DNA from: Kribbella caucasensis
Lineage (GTDB): Bacteria > Actinomycetota > Actinomycetes > Propionibacteriales > Kribbellaceae
Direction of reading: 5' to 3'
NCBI RefSeq assembly: GCF_004361855.1
Contig: NZ_SNWQ01000018.1
Coordinates: 30,825-94,824 of the forward strand
Length of the DNA: 64,000 nucleotides
Shown here: positions 14,373 through 23,493 of the stretch, in pieces
Numbering within the stretch: position 1 is the stretch's first letter
Layout: every line of letters begins with the position of its first letter
Translations under genes and position numbers: made by a program
The notes under the pieces: model-generated
The model's database searches: none
The model's input: only the letters and a program-made list of their open reading frames with translations
Told to the model about the DNA's origin: nothing

Positions 14373-17238
14373 CCGGACTCACGTGCAGGCCGGCGGCGAG
14401 AAGCTGGGCGAGATGTTGGGCACGCCGAGGAGTGCCGTGCGCGATCTGAGTCCGGCAACTGAACCCGTCGGCGACGATCGCGGTCGACTCCGCAGCCTCC
14501 CGAACCGCGGGCAGCAGGACCCGCTCACCGACCGCCTTCGACACGGCGTAATGCTCTCGCTCAAAACCGAAGTTCCCCGCCAGACCACAGCATCCCGAGT
14601 CCGGGACGACCGCCTCGATCCCGGCCGCGGCCATCACCGACCGATCGGCATCGAACCCGAGAACCGCATGCTGATGGCAATGCGTCTGCACCAACGCCTC
14701 TCCCCCGACGTTCGGCGGCTGCCACCCCGACCGTTGGACGAACTCCGCAAACGTGTACGTCGATCCGGCCGCCGCAGCAGCGAGGTTGTCCCCGGGCAAC
14801 AGGTCCAGGGCGTCATGGCGTAGGGCCGCAGTACAACTCGGCTCCAGCCCGACGATCGGCGTACCGGCGGCCAGGTGCGGCGCCAAGTTCGCCAGTGAAC
14901 GCCTCAGCACGCGCTTGGCCATACCCAGTTGGCCAGTGGAGATCCAGGTCAGCCCGCAGCAGACTGGCTTGTCCGGCAGCACAACCTCGTACCCGGCCGC
15001 CTCCAGCACCTCGACCGCGGCCCGGCCGATCTCCGGGGCCAGGTGATCCGTGAGCGTATCCGGCCAGAGCACGACCTTGCCGCGACCACCCTCGGCCTGC
15101 TTGCCCCTGGCAACGAACCAGGACGTGAAGGTCTGCTCGGCGAACGCCGGAATCTCCCGCTCCGGCGCGATCCCGCCCAGCCGCTTCACCAACGACAGGC
15201 GAGCGAGCCGGTTCACGAGCCTTGGCGCCCGCGACGCGATCCGGGACCACAGCGGCAGCCATCCCATCGACCAGTGCGACATCGGCCGAGCCCAGGGGCG
15301 ACGGGCGTAGTGGTGATGGGTGAACTCGGACTTGTATGTCGCCATGTCCACGTTGACCGGACAGTCCGACAGGCAGCCCTTGCAGGACAAGCAGAGATCC
15401 AGCGCGTCCCGTACCTCGGTCGAACGCCAGCCGTCCGTGACGAGCTCCCCTTCGAGCATCTCCCACAACAGATGGGCCCGGCCGCGCGTCGAGTGCAACT
15501 CCTCGCGCGTCACCTGGTAGCTCGGGCACATCACCCCGCCCGAACTCTGCCGGCACTTGCCGATCCCGGCACACCGCCGCTGCGCCTGCGCGAAGTCGTG
15601 GTTGTCGTCGGCATACGCGAACACGGTCAGCAGCTCGCGATCCTTCGCCGCGCCGACGTGCCGGATCCCCACGTCCAGCGGCGGTGGATCCACGATCACG
15701 CCGGGATTCAGCACGCGGCCCGGGTCCCAGATGTCCTTCATCTCCGCGAACAGCCGCACCCCGTCCACGCCGTACATGCGACTGAGCAGTTCGGACCGCG
15801 CCCGCCCGTCACCGTGTTCGCCAGACACAGAGCCGCCCAGCGACACGACAAGATCCGTCGCCTGTTCGACGAAGGTCCGGTATGTCGCAAGCCCGCGCTG
15901 GCTGAACAAGTCGAAATCGATCCGCATGTGCATGCAGCCCTCGCCGAAATGCCCGTACGACGCTCCGGAGAGCCCGTGTCGGCCGAGTAGCTCATCCAGT
16001 CCGTGCAAGTACGCACCGAGTCGCTCGGGTGGAACCGCCGCGTCCTCCCAACCACCCCACGCCTCGGCTCCGTCGGCGCGGCGAGTCGCCAGCCCGGCCG
16101 CGTCCGTCCGGCATCGCCACAACACCTTCTGCGCGGCCGGATCGGTCACCAGCGAGGCAGTTGCGGGCGAGCCCGAGTCGCGCAGTTCCTCGAGCATCTT
16201 CTGCGCAGCGAGAACGGCATCGGCATGATCCGCCCCACCCACCTCCACCAGCAACCAGGCGCGTCCCGCCGGTAGGCCCGCCTCGATGGCGGCGTCCCGG
16301 ACCTCGGCGGGTAGCCGATCGACCAGGTCGAGGTTGATCGACTCCATCGTGAGCGGACCGTGCCGCAGGACGACCGGCACACAGTCGGCCGACGAGATCG
16401 AGTCGCCGAAGCCGAGCACGCACAACACCTTCGCCGCCGGCAACGGAGTCAGCGCGACCGTCGCCTGCAGCGTCCCGGCGAACCCGCCCTCGCTGCCGCA
16501 CAGCAGCCGCGCCACGTCGTACCCGTTCTCCGGCAGCAACCGGTGCAACGCGTAGCCCGAGATCTGCCGGCTGAACCGACCGAACCGCCGCCGGATGACC
16601 AGCTCGTGCTCGTCGACGAAGGACTGCAGCCGCCGATGCAGGTCTCCTTCCCGTCCTGGCCGTTTGGCCAGTTCGTCTCTGTTGCCGATAGCATCCACCG
16701 TGCAGCGGGTGCCGTCGGCCAGGACCAGGTCGAGCGAGCGGACGTTGTCGGACGTGGTGCCCCAGGCAACGGAATGCGCACCGCACGCGTTGTTCGCGAT
16801 CATCCCGCCGAGCGTCGCGCGACTCCCGGACGACGGATCGGCTCCGAACGCGAGACCGTACGGCCGGGCCGCGGCAAGCAGGTCGGTGAGAACCACACCC
16901 GGCTCGACGATCGCAGTACGGGATGTTGGGTCGATGCCGAGGATCCGGTTGACGTTCCTGGATGCGTCGATGACGACACCTCCGATCGCGTTGCCGGCCA
17001 TGGACGTACCGCCACCGCGCAGCGTCACCGGCGCCCCCGCTCGGGCGGTCAGCGTGACGGCCGTGGCGAGATCCTCCTGGTCCGCGGGTACGACGACCAG
17101 GTCGGGCACGGCGCGGTAGTTCGAGCCGTCGGTCGCGTAGAGAGCCCGGCTGCGCGTGTCGTCGCCGACCGGCCCACGCAGAGCCCCTCGAAGCTCCTGC
17201 GCGAGCCGGCGGACGTCGTACGAGGCTGGTGTGGACAT
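14344..17238 (-). CDS. FAD-linked oxidase / Fe-S / CCG fusion (D-2-hydroxyacid dehydrogenase type)
   Basis: A 964-residue three-part fusion. The N-terminal FAD_binding_4 domain (about 40-220) has LRGGGTSMAGNAIGG. It is followed by the FAD-oxidase C domain to about 490, then two 4Fe-4S ligand sets near residues 555 and 610 (CLSCKGCLSDCPVN). Two CCG domains carry CCGLTW near 760 and CCGLAGNFGF near 886. This GlcD-GlpC-like plan occurs in YdiJ/D-2-hydroxyglutarate and D-lactate dehydrogenases that pass electrons to quinone. The ATG at 17238 begins right before the FAD domain. It is the third gene of a TetR-VOC-dehydrogenase operon. The exact hydroxyacid is unknown. Confidence 0.9.
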   Translation of the reverse strand: MSTPASYDVRRLAQELRGALRGPVGDDTRSRALYATDGSNYRAVPDLVVVPADQEDLATAVTLTARAGAPVTLRGGGTSMAGNAIGGVVIDASRNVNRILGIDPTSRTAIVEPGVVLTDLLAAARPYGLAFGADPSSGSRATLGGMIANNACGAHSVAWGTTSDNVRSLDLVLADGTRCTVDAIGNRDELAKRPGREGDLHRRLQSFVDEHELVIRRRFGRFSRQISGYALHRLLPENGYDVARLLCGSEGGFAGTLQATVALTPLPAAKVLCVLGFGDSISSADCVPVVLRHGPLTMESINLDLVDRLPAEVRDAAIEAGLPAGRAWLLVEVGGADHADAVLAAQKMLEELRDSGSPATASLVTDPAAQKVLWRCRTDAAGLATRRADGAEAWGGWEDAAVPPERLGAYLHGLDELLGRHGLSGASYGHFGEGCMHMRIDFDLFSQRGLATYRTFVEQATDLVVSLGGSVSGEHGDGRARSELLSRMYGVDGVRLFAEMKDIWDPGRVLNPGVIVDPPPLDVGIRHVGAAKDRELLTVFAYADDNHDFAQAQRRCAGIGKCRQSSGGVMCPSYQVTREELHSTRGRAHLLWEMLEGELVTDGWRSTEVRDALDLCLSCKGCLSDCPVNVDMATYKSEFTHHHYARRPWARPMSHWSMGWLPLWSRIASRAPRLVNRLARLSLVKRLGGIAPEREIPAFAEQTFTSWFVARGKQAEGGRGKVVLWPDTLTDHLAPEIGRAAVEVLEAAGYEVVLPDKPVCCGLTWISTGQLGMAKRVLRRSLANLAPHLAAGTPIVGLEPSCTAALRHDALDLLPGDNLAAAAAGSTYTFAEFVQRSGWQPPNVGGEALVQTHCHQHAVLGFDADRSVMAAAGIEAVVPDSGCCGLAGNFGFEREHYAVSKAVGERVLLPAVREAAESTAIVADGFSCRTQIAHGTPRRAQHLAQLLAAGLHVSPASAASGRPG

Positions 17239-17279
17239 CGCCGCCAATCTACCTACCGCGACGGAACGGCGTGCTGGTG

Positions 17280-17714
17280 CTAGTGCTTGACCGGCGCGAA
17301 GAGTTCGAGCTGGATGTTGTCCCGGTCGCGGAACACCAGCACCGACGCGTACGGCTCGTCCGCGATCGGTGACTGGGTGAGCGGCTTGTCCGCTGTGTCG
17401 GCGCGGATCACCCCATTGGCCTCGAGGTGCTCCTGCCACAGTTCGAGTTCCTCCCGGCTGCCGATGGTGAAGCCGGCGTGATCGAGTCCGGTGGTGGTTT
17501 CCGCGGCGAGCCCACCGTCGTTCGTGTCGTGGCGGTGCAGCGCGATCATCAGCTGCTGATCGGCATCGGCGAGGATCCGCCCGACGCCGCCCTGGTGCGG
17601 GATGTCCATCACCGGATGGACGTCGAAGACCTCGCCATACCACTGGACGCTGGCGTCCAGGTCGGTCACGGTCAACGCGAGGTGGTGAAGCCTGGCTCGG
17701 CCTGCTGTGGACAT
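17280..17714 (-). CDS. VOC-superfamily (glyoxalase-like) protein
   Basis: A 144-residue vicinal oxygen chelate protein. It opens with LHHLALTVTDLDASVQWYGE, including the first His ligand. It has HAGF-type spacing in GLDHAGFTIGSREE and ends in DNIQLELF, the C-terminal Glu-ligand strand. A strong AAGGGGG ribosome site lies before the ATG, 12 bases after the TetR stop. It sits between a TetR regulator and an FAD/Fe-S dehydrogenase, so it may handle an intermediate of the same hydroxyacid route (inference). Confidence 0.88.
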   Translation of the reverse strand: MSTAGRARLHHLALTVTDLDASVQWYGEVFDVHPVMDIPHQGGVGRILADADQQLMIALHRHDTNDGGLAAETTTGLDHAGFTIGSREELELWQEHLEANGVIRADTADKPLTQSPIADEPYASVLVFRDRDNIQLELFAPVKH

Positions 17715-17726
17715 GGTTGTCCCCCT

Positions 17727-18323
17727 TTACGAACTGGTCCCCGCGAACTCCGCGAGGAACATCCCGATGACGTCGTCGACGAGCCGGCTCCACCGGTCGC
17801 CACCAGGGTCGTTCGAGACCTGCTGGTCGACCAGGCCGGTCGTGACGGCGGTCCAGATGTCGAGGTACCGCGGATCGTGCACGCCGTTGCGTGCGAGGAG
17901 CTCGCGAGTGACCTCCAGGGCCTGGACGGCGAGCTCATAGGACTCCGCCGACGGGGTGAACCCGGGGACGGAGTGCTGGAACAGAAGCTGGTAACGCGGT
18001 ACGTCGGACACGCAGAACTCGACGAAGGCGGCTGTCTCGGTCCGCAGGTCCTGGCGTGGGTCGTCGGTCGCCGGCAACCCGGCCTTGAGGTCGACGAAGC
18101 TCTGCGCGGCCTCGGCGAACATCGCGTCGAGGATTGCGTTCTTCGACTCGAAGTAGGCGTAGACGGTCGGCGTGGTGATCCCGGCCCGTTTGGCCAGCTC
18201 CCGCAGCGACAACGCGCCCAGCCCGACCTCCCGGACCAGTTCCCAGGCGGCCGCGAGCACCGCGGCCCGGGCACTCTCCCGCCGGGCCTCGTGCCAGGTC
18301 CCCCCAGCCGGCTTCTTTAACAT
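17727..18323 (-). CDS. TetR-family regulator
   Basis: A 198-residue TetR protein. The HTH lies at about residues 30-60 (LSLRELAKRAGITTPTVYAY), with a ligand-binding C-terminal domain behind. The ATG at 18323 is preferred over one at 18341, because the promoter TTGACA-N18-AATAAT (complement of 18360-18331) would start transcription near 18324, downstream of the longer start. That makes the mRNA leaderless. The gene heads an operon with the VOC and dehydrogenase genes and faces the amidase gene, with a perfect palindrome in the shared region. Confidence 0.9.
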   Translation of the reverse strand: MLKKPAGGTWHEARRESARAAVLAAAWELVREVGLGALSLRELAKRAGITTPTVYAYFESKNAILDAMFAEAAQSFVDLKAGLPATDDPRQDLRTETAAFVEFCVSDVPRYQLLFQHSVPGFTPSAESYELAVQALEVTRELLARNGVHDPRYLDIWTAVTTGLVDQQVSNDPGGDRWSRLVDDVIGMFLAEFAGTSS

Positions 18324-18330
18324 AGTTCGG

Positions 18331-18443
18331 ATTATTTGCACACTGTCTAAATCTTGTCAACGACTCGGCCTTGCGCGGGCGGGATTTGCGCTTGAAGCCG
18401 TCGGATTTTGACCCTGACACTGTGTCAGGGCCTACACCTGAGG
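18331..18443. promoter_or_regulatory. divergent TetR/amidase promoters with a perfect palindrome
   Basis: For the tetR side, TTGACA (complement of 18355-18360) and AATAAT (complement of 18331-18336) are 18 bp apart. For the amidase side, TTGACC (18408-18413) and CTACAC (18432-18437) are 18 bp apart, and transcription would start at about the ATG at 18445. CCCTGACAC-T-GTGTCAGGG (18412-18430) fills the amidase spacer, an ideal repressor site. A related GACAGTGT lies in the tetR spacer. Confidence 0.7.
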
Positions 18444-18444
18444 C

Positions 18445-19785
18445 ATGACAGAGAACGAGTTCAGCTCAGCCACCGAGCTCGCCGCGGAGATCCGGCAGGG
18501 CAAGGCGTCGTCGCGGGACGTGACGGCGGCTCTGCTCGACCGGATCGCGGCGGACTCGACCATCAACGCCGTTGTCGAGACCCGGGCCGAGTTCGCCCTG
18601 GCCGCCGCCGAGACCGCGGATCGCGCCGTCGCGTCCGGCCGCGAGCTCGGCCCACTGCACGGCGTGCCGATGACGGTCAAGGAGGCGATCAACGTCGCCG
18701 GGCTGCACACGACCTGGGGCAACCCAGACTTCGCCTCGTATGTGGCCGACGAGGACGCCCTGGTCGTCCGCCGGCTCCAGGACGCGGGCGCGATCGTGAT
18801 CGGCAAGACCAACGCGCACGAGATGCTCTCCGACTTCGGCCAGACCGACAACGAGATCTACGGCCGGACGAACAACCCCGTCGATCCCACCCGGACGCCG
18901 GGCGGCTCGAGTGGTGGGAGCGCCGCCGCGCTGGCCGCCGGACTGACCAATCTGGAGTACGGGTCCGATCTTGCCGGGTCGATCCGGCTGCCGGCGAGCT
19001 ACTGCGGGGTGTATGGGCTGCGACCGACAGCCGGAGTCGTTCCACTGAAGGGGTTCCAGCCACCCGGACCGCCGGCGCTGGAGACCGAATTCCCCCCGTT
19101 GTCGGCGATCGGGCCGATGGCTCGCTCGGCGGCGGATCTGCGGACCGCCTTGACTGTCACGGGTGGTCCCGCGACAGCGCCAGGCGCTTGGCGGTTGCAG
19201 CCCTCGCGACACCGCCGGCTGCCGGACTTCCGGATCGGCGTCGTTCTGGACCATCCGTATGCGCCGGTGTCCGGTGACGTGGGTGATGTGTTGTCGGCGT
19301 TGGTGGACGACCTGGCTCGCCGTGGCGTGAAGATCTTCGAAGGCTGGCCGGAAGGCGTCGATGCCGGGGCGCAGGCCGAGGCGTTCGGGTTCCAGATGGA
19401 GCTGTTCTTCGCCTTGTACGGTTCGGATCCGGACTTCGCGTCGCTCGGCGAGGTGATCGAGCAGGAGCATCGGCGGATGGCGGCTCGGTCGGCCTGGCAA
19501 CGGTTCTTCGGCGAGGTGGACGCGTTCCTGTGCGCGACGAGTTTTACCGCGGCGTTCCCGCACGACAGCAGATCGTTCGACGAACGGACCATCACCACGA
19601 CGGCCGGCGAACAGCCCTACGCGGCGCAGGGTTTCTGGATCGCACCCGCTGCGTACACCGGTCTGCCCGCGCTGAGCATGCCGGCCGGCGCCACCGCCGA
19701 CGGGTTGCCGGTCGGCCTGCAGGTGATCGGCGATATCCACAACGACGACACGATCATCAGCTTCGCCGAGCTGGTAGCTGATTGA
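18445..19785 (+). CDS. amidase (amidase-signature family)
   Basis: A 446-residue amidase-signature hydrolase. Its triad is complete: Lys79 in GVPMTVKEA, cis-Ser155 in GGSSGGSA and nucleophile Ser179 in SDLAGSIRLPAS, where the usual GGSIR is AGSIR. It is not GatA: no gatB or gatC is nearby and the C-terminal part differs. It probably hydrolyses a small amide. It is divergent from a TetR gene, and a palindromic site sits inside its promoter, so substrate-induced expression is likely. A leaderless start at this ATG fits the promoter position. Confidence 0.88.
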   Translation: MTENEFSSATELAAEIRQGKASSRDVTAALLDRIAADSTINAVVETRAEFALAAAETADRAVASGRELGPLHGVPMTVKEAINVAGLHTTWGNPDFASYVADEDALVVRRLQDAGAIVIGKTNAHEMLSDFGQTDNEIYGRTNNPVDPTRTPGGSSGGSAAALAAGLTNLEYGSDLAGSIRLPASYCGVYGLRPTAGVVPLKGFQPPGPPALETEFPPLSAIGPMARSAADLRTALTVTGGPATAPGAWRLQPSRHRRLPDFRIGVVLDHPYAPVSGDVGDVLSALVDDLARRGVKIFEGWPEGVDAGAQAEAFGFQMELFFALYGSDPDFASLGEVIEQEHRRMAARSAWQRFFGEVDAFLCATSFTAAFPHDSRSFDERTITTTAGEQPYAAQGFWIAPAAYTGLPALSMPAGATADGLPVGLQVIGDIHNDDTIISFAELVAD

Positions 19786-19830
19786 CTCATCTCAGCTCGG
19801 AGGAGCGGGCCAGCACGGAGGGAGCGGGGC

Positions 19831-20649
19831 ATGTTCACCATCGGGGATTTCGCCAGGTACGGCCGGGTGTCGGTGCGGATGCTGCGGCACTACGACGCGA
19901 TCGGCTTGCTGAGACCTGCCCGCGTCGACCCGACCACGGGCTACCGCCACTACGATGTCGGCCAGCTGTGGGACCTCAACCAGATCGTCGCGCTCAAGGA
20001 GCTCGGTTTCTCGCTCGAACAGGTCCGCACGATGCGCGACCAGAAGGTCGGCACCGATGAGGTTCGCACCATGCTCACGGTCCGCCAGAGCGAACTGGAG
20101 TCGGAGGTCGCCGAGCGGCGCGAACGCCTCGCCCAGGTCGAGACCCGGCTCCGCGCGCTCCAGATCGGCACGAAGTCCGATGCGTTCGACGTCGTGATCA
20201 AGACCTTGGACGCGATCCGCCTGGTCGCCCTGAGCACTACCGCGGCCAGCTTCACCCCCGAAGACATCGGCCCGGTCGTGCACCCCCTCTGCGCCGAGCT
20301 TGGCCGCCGGCTGGCCGAATCCACGGTCCGCCCGGTCGGCCGCCTGATCTGCTACTACGAACGAACGCCGGACAACGAGGACGAGGTCCAGGTCCACGCT
20401 GCGGTGCCCGCCGACGTCCGGCCGGGCGACGACCTCAACGGCATGGAGGTCACCGATCTCCCCGCGACCCGGGCCGCGACAACCATCCACCGAGGCCCGA
20501 TGACCGCCGTACTGCCCGCCTGGCAAGCTCTTGGCCGCTGGGTGGACGACAACGGGCACCATCCGAACGGGCCCTCGCGGGAGTTCTACCTCCACTGTCC
20601 CGACGACCAGTCCGCCTGGATCACCGAGCTCCAGGAACCCATCGCCTGA
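19831..20649 (+). CDS. MerR-family regulator with GyrI-like effector domain
   Basis: A 272-residue regulator. The MerR HTH is at residues 1-70 (FTIGDFARYGRVSVRMLRHY), followed by a coiled coil (about 80-115) and a GyrI/AraC effector-binding domain (about 120-270) like that of BltR and other multidrug-sensing MerR proteins. A strong GGAGGGAGCGGGGC ribosome site precedes the ATG. It lies 45 bp after the amidase on the same strand and could be co-transcribed. The ligand is probably a hydrophobic or cationic compound. Confidence 0.9.
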   Translation: MFTIGDFARYGRVSVRMLRHYDAIGLLRPARVDPTTGYRHYDVGQLWDLNQIVALKELGFSLEQVRTMRDQKVGTDEVRTMLTVRQSELESEVAERRERLAQVETRLRALQIGTKSDAFDVVIKTLDAIRLVALSTTAASFTPEDIGPVVHPLCAELGRRLAESTVRPVGRLICYYERTPDNEDEVQVHAAVPADVRPGDDLNGMEVTDLPATRAATTIHRGPMTAVLPAWQALGRWVDDNGHHPNGPSREFYLHCPDDQSAWITELQEPIA

Positions 20650-20652
20650 CCC

Positions 20653-21363
20653 TCAGCCTTGCTGGCGCGCCAGAGAAGCCAGACCTGCGGTGATGACCTG
20701 GATGCCGAATTCGAAGCGTTCGTCTCCGCTGCCGCCGGAGGTGAGGGCGCCGGCCAGGGCGATAGTGATCGGGAACCGCTGGGGGTCCAGCGAGTTGAAG
20801 TAGGAGCGGAGTTCGGAGACGAATCCCTCGATATCGTCCTCGGTCCACTCCCAGGTGCGTTGCACGCTCTCCTCGAAGGCGACCGCGGTGACGTACAGCG
20901 GGATGAGGTCGACAGCCCAGGCGGCGGCCTGGTCCGGCAGGTTGCCCGCCTTCAAGATCGCGAGGAACCGCTCGGTGCTGAGCATCGCCTGCTCCCCCAG
21001 CGGTATCTGCCCGATCGCGGCCCGGGCCACCCCTGGATAGGCGCGCATCACCCGCAGCATCTCGCGCATGGACGCCTTCAGCTGCTCCTGCCAGTTGTCC
21101 GGATCTGGCTCCGGGAACTCCATCTCCCGCGCCGCCCGGTTGACGAGCAGGTTGTCGAGCTCCTGCTTGTTCGCGACGTGCGCGTAGAGCGACGCCGGGC
21201 CGGTGCCGAGCGCCTGCGCCACCTTGCGCATGGACACCGCCTCGTACCCCTGCTCGACCAGCATCCGCATCGCCGTGTCCACGATCCGCTCCCGGCTGAG
21301 CGGCTCGCGCACCGGACGAGCCGGCTTCTCGGGACTGATGGGCTGCCACGGCGACTGGGTCAT
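20653..21363 (-). CDS. TetR-family regulator of the MFS pump
   Basis: A 236-residue TetR/AcrR regulator. The HTH reads MRKVAQALGTGPASLYAHVA at about residues 45-64, followed by a TetR_C-like all-helical domain. The ATG at 21363 starts just before the HTH. It is divergent from an MFS exporter, with inverted repeats of GAACAC/GTGTTC in the 94-bp gap, so it very likely represses the pump and itself. Its end is convergent with the MerR gene, three bases apart. Confidence 0.9.
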   Translation of the reverse strand: MTQSPWQPISPEKPARPVREPLSRERIVDTAMRMLVEQGYEAVSMRKVAQALGTGPASLYAHVANKQELDNLLVNRAAREMEFPEPDPDNWQEQLKASMREMLRVMRAYPGVARAAIGQIPLGEQAMLSTERFLAILKAGNLPDQAAAWAVDLIPLYVTAVAFEESVQRTWEWTEDDIEGFVSELRSYFNSLDPQRFPITIALAGALTSGGSGDERFEFGIQVITAGLASLARQQG

Positions 21364-21375
21364 GCCACCACTGTA

Positions 21376-21436
21376 GCGAACACCGTACTTGACTGGAACA
21401 GTGTTCGCGGTAGAACGGTGTTCGTCCACGAACACC
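21376..21436. promoter_or_regulatory. TetR operators and MFS promoter
   Basis: GCGAACAC (21376-21383) pairs with GTGTTCGC (21401-21408), and GGTGTTCGT-CC-ACGAACACC (21417-21436) is a perfect 9-bp-arm palindrome. The promoter TTGACT (21389-21394)-N16-TAGAAC (21411-21416) for the MFS gene runs through both. A repressor bound at either site would cover the -35 and -10 boxes. Confidence 0.75.
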
Positions 21437-21457
21437 ATTCGCCCTTCAGGAGCATCG

Positions 21458-22906
21458 ATGACGACCTCAACCACGACCGCCCCTGCGGTCGAACACCAGC
21501 CGCCGCCGGCACCGGCGTACAAGTGGCGATGGATCGTGCTCGGGACCGTGCTGGTCGCCGAGATCATGGATCTGGTCGACGCGACGATCGTCAACATCGC
21601 GGCGCCGTCGATCCGTACCGAGCTCGGCGGGTCGACCTCGGCGTTGCAGTGGATGCTGGCCGGGTACACGCTCGCCTTCGCGATCGGGCTGATCAGCTTC
21701 GGCCGACTCGGCGACCTGATCGGACGGCGCCGGCTGTTCGTGATCGGCGCGGTCGGATTCACCCTCGCGTCGGCCGCGTGCGGGCTCGCGACCTCACCGG
21801 AACTGCTGATCGGCAGCCGGATCGCGCAGGGTCTGCTCGGCGCGGTGATGATCCCGCAGGGCTTCGCGATCCTGAAAGCCGTCTTCCCACCGGACGAGAT
21901 CGGCAAGGCGTTCGCGCTGTTCGGCCCGGTGATGGGCCTGTCCGCGGTGGCCGGCCCGATCATCGCCGGGGTACTGATCGACGCGAACTGGTTCGACGCC
22001 GGCTGGCGGATGATCTTCTGGGTGAACGTGCCGATCGGCTTGGTCGCGATCTTCGGTGCACTGCGGTTCATGCCCGAGGTGAAGACACCCGGCGCCCGCG
22101 GTCTCGACCCGGCCGGAGTCGTGCTGGTCAGCCTTGCCTCCGGGCTGCTGATCTATCCGCTGGTCCAAGGCCGTGAACTCGACTGGCCGGTGTGGTCGAT
22201 CCTGATGATGATCTCGTCCGTCCCGGTGTTCGCGCTGTTCGGCTGGCGCGAGCGGCGGTCCGGGAATCCGGTGATCGACCCGTCGCTGTTCCGCAGCCGC
22301 GGGTACGTCGGGGGACTAGGCGTGATCACGTCGTTCTTCCTGGCGATGTCCGGGTTCATGCTGGTGTTCAACCTGTTCACCCAGCTCGGACTGCACTACA
22401 GCCCGCTGCGGGCCGGGCTCGCGATGGTGCCGTTCTCCCTCGGCATCGCGATCGGGGCGCCGCTGTCCGGCGGACTGCTCGCGCCGAAGCTCGGCCGGAA
22501 GGCGCTCCAGCTCGGGATCGTGGTGATGACGGTCGCGATGGGCGGAGTGTGGTTCACACTGCACCTGACCGGTGAGTCGACCACGATCTGGGACCTGGTC
22601 CCCGCCACGCTCGTCGTCGGGATCGGCGCCGGCATGGTGTTCGCGCCACTGTTCGACATCATCCTGGCGTCCATCGATGACCAGGCGGCCGGCTCGGCGT
22701 CCGGCGTACTGACCGCGGTTCAGCAGTTCGGCGGCGCGATCGGGGTCGCGGTGATCGGCACGATCTTCTTCCAGCTGCTGCCGGAACACCAGTTCCTCAG
22801 CGCGACCAAAACCACCGTCCTGGTGGCTGTCGGCCTGTTCATCGTGAGCCTGATGGTGACGGGCTTCCTGCCGAGGCAGGCCCGCGAAGAGGTGTCAGCT
22901 CACTGA
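21458..22906 (+). CDS. MFS drug exporter, DHA2 (EmrB/QacA) family
   Basis: A 482-residue major facilitator with about 14 membrane segments. It has the DHA2 motif WIVLGTVLVAEIMDLVDATI and motif A GRLGDLIGRRR in the first cytoplasmic loop. The ATG at 21458 follows TTCAGGAG. It should export toxic hydrophobic compounds by proton exchange. The divergent TetR and the palindromes in its promoter mark it as an inducible efflux pump. Confidence 0.93.
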   Translation: MTTSTTTAPAVEHQPPPAPAYKWRWIVLGTVLVAEIMDLVDATIVNIAAPSIRTELGGSTSALQWMLAGYTLAFAIGLISFGRLGDLIGRRRLFVIGAVGFTLASAACGLATSPELLIGSRIAQGLLGAVMIPQGFAILKAVFPPDEIGKAFALFGPVMGLSAVAGPIIAGVLIDANWFDAGWRMIFWVNVPIGLVAIFGALRFMPEVKTPGARGLDPAGVVLVSLASGLLIYPLVQGRELDWPVWSILMMISSVPVFALFGWRERRSGNPVIDPSLFRSRGYVGGLGVITSFFLAMSGFMLVFNLFTQLGLHYSPLRAGLAMVPFSLGIAIGAPLSGGLLAPKLGRKALQLGIVVMTVAMGGVWFTLHLTGESTTIWDLVPATLVVGIGAGMVFAPLFDIILASIDDQAAGSASGVLTAVQQFGGAIGVAVIGTIFFQLLPEHQFLSATKTTVLVAVGLFIVSLMVTGFLPRQAREEVSAH

Positions 22907-22929
22907 TGGCATGAGGCTGAGGGCATGAC

Positions 22930-22967
22930 AAAGGCCCGCTCGCCACGGTGCTGGCGAGCGGGCCTTT
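22930..22967. terminator. bidirectional terminator hairpin
   Basis: AAAGGCCCGCTCGCCA (22930-22945) and its exact complement (22952-22967) form a 16-bp stem with a 6-base loop, flanked by an A run on one side and a T run on the other. It lies between the convergent MFS and erpA genes and can end transcripts from both. Confidence 0.92.
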
Positions 22968-22973
22968 GCTAGC

Positions 22974-23336
22974 TCAGTTGAACGAGTCGCCGCAGGCGCA
23001 GGAGCCGGTCGCGTTCGGGTTGTCGATCGTGAAGCCCTGCTTCTCGATGGTGTCGACGAAGTCGATCGAGGCGCCCTTCAGGTACGGCGCGCTCATCCGG
23101 TCGGTGACGACGTTCACGCCGTCGAACTCGGCCACCACGTCACCGTCGAGCTGACGCTCGTCGAAGAACAGCTGGTACCGCAGGCCGGAGCATCCGCCCG
23201 GCTGGACGGCGACACGCAGGGCGAGGTCGTCACGACCTTCCTGGTCCAGCAGCGCTTTCACCTTGGCCGCGGCCCCGTCGGTCAACAGGACTCCGGTGGC
23301 CTGGGTTACAGCCTGCTCGGTCTGCGCTTCAGTCAT
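22974..23336 (-). CDS. erpA: iron-sulfur cluster insertion protein ErpA (HesB/IscA family)
   Basis: A 120-residue A-type carrier that delivers Fe-S clusters to apoproteins. The three cluster Cys are present: Cys49 in VQPGGCSGLRY, and Cys113 and Cys115 in NATGSCACGDSF at the C-terminus. It is the usual single actinobacterial member. It is cytoplasmic and transcribed toward the strong bidirectional terminator. Confidence 0.95.
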   Translation of the reverse strand: MTEAQTEQAVTQATGVLLTDGAAAKVKALLDQEGRDDLALRVAVQPGGCSGLRYQLFFDERQLDGDVVAEFDGVNVVTDRMSAPYLKGASIDFVDTIEKQGFTIDNPNATGSCACGDSFN

Positions 23337-23493
23337 TCCTGACTCCAGTCATCTCTTGAGCGCCCGGCCGCTGGTGGGCAGGAGGCCGCGCGCGGAAGTT
23401 CCGCTGTCAACCGGGAGCAACGTCAGCCGTCCCGGATCCATTCCCATGGTCGCACACCAATTCCCCAGTTCAACCATCTGCCTCACTGGCCGG

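Noticed and set aside
17239..17793. Extra N-terminal domain on the FAD/Fe-S dehydrogenase
   Set aside because: The open frame upstream of 17238 runs antisense-like through the VOC gene in another frame of the same strand, and its residues are low-complexity.
18445..19785. GatA subunit of Glu-tRNA(Gln) amidotransferase
   Set aside because: The amidase signature is shared, but there is no gatB or gatC, a TetR regulator faces it, and the C-terminal part is of the general amidase type.
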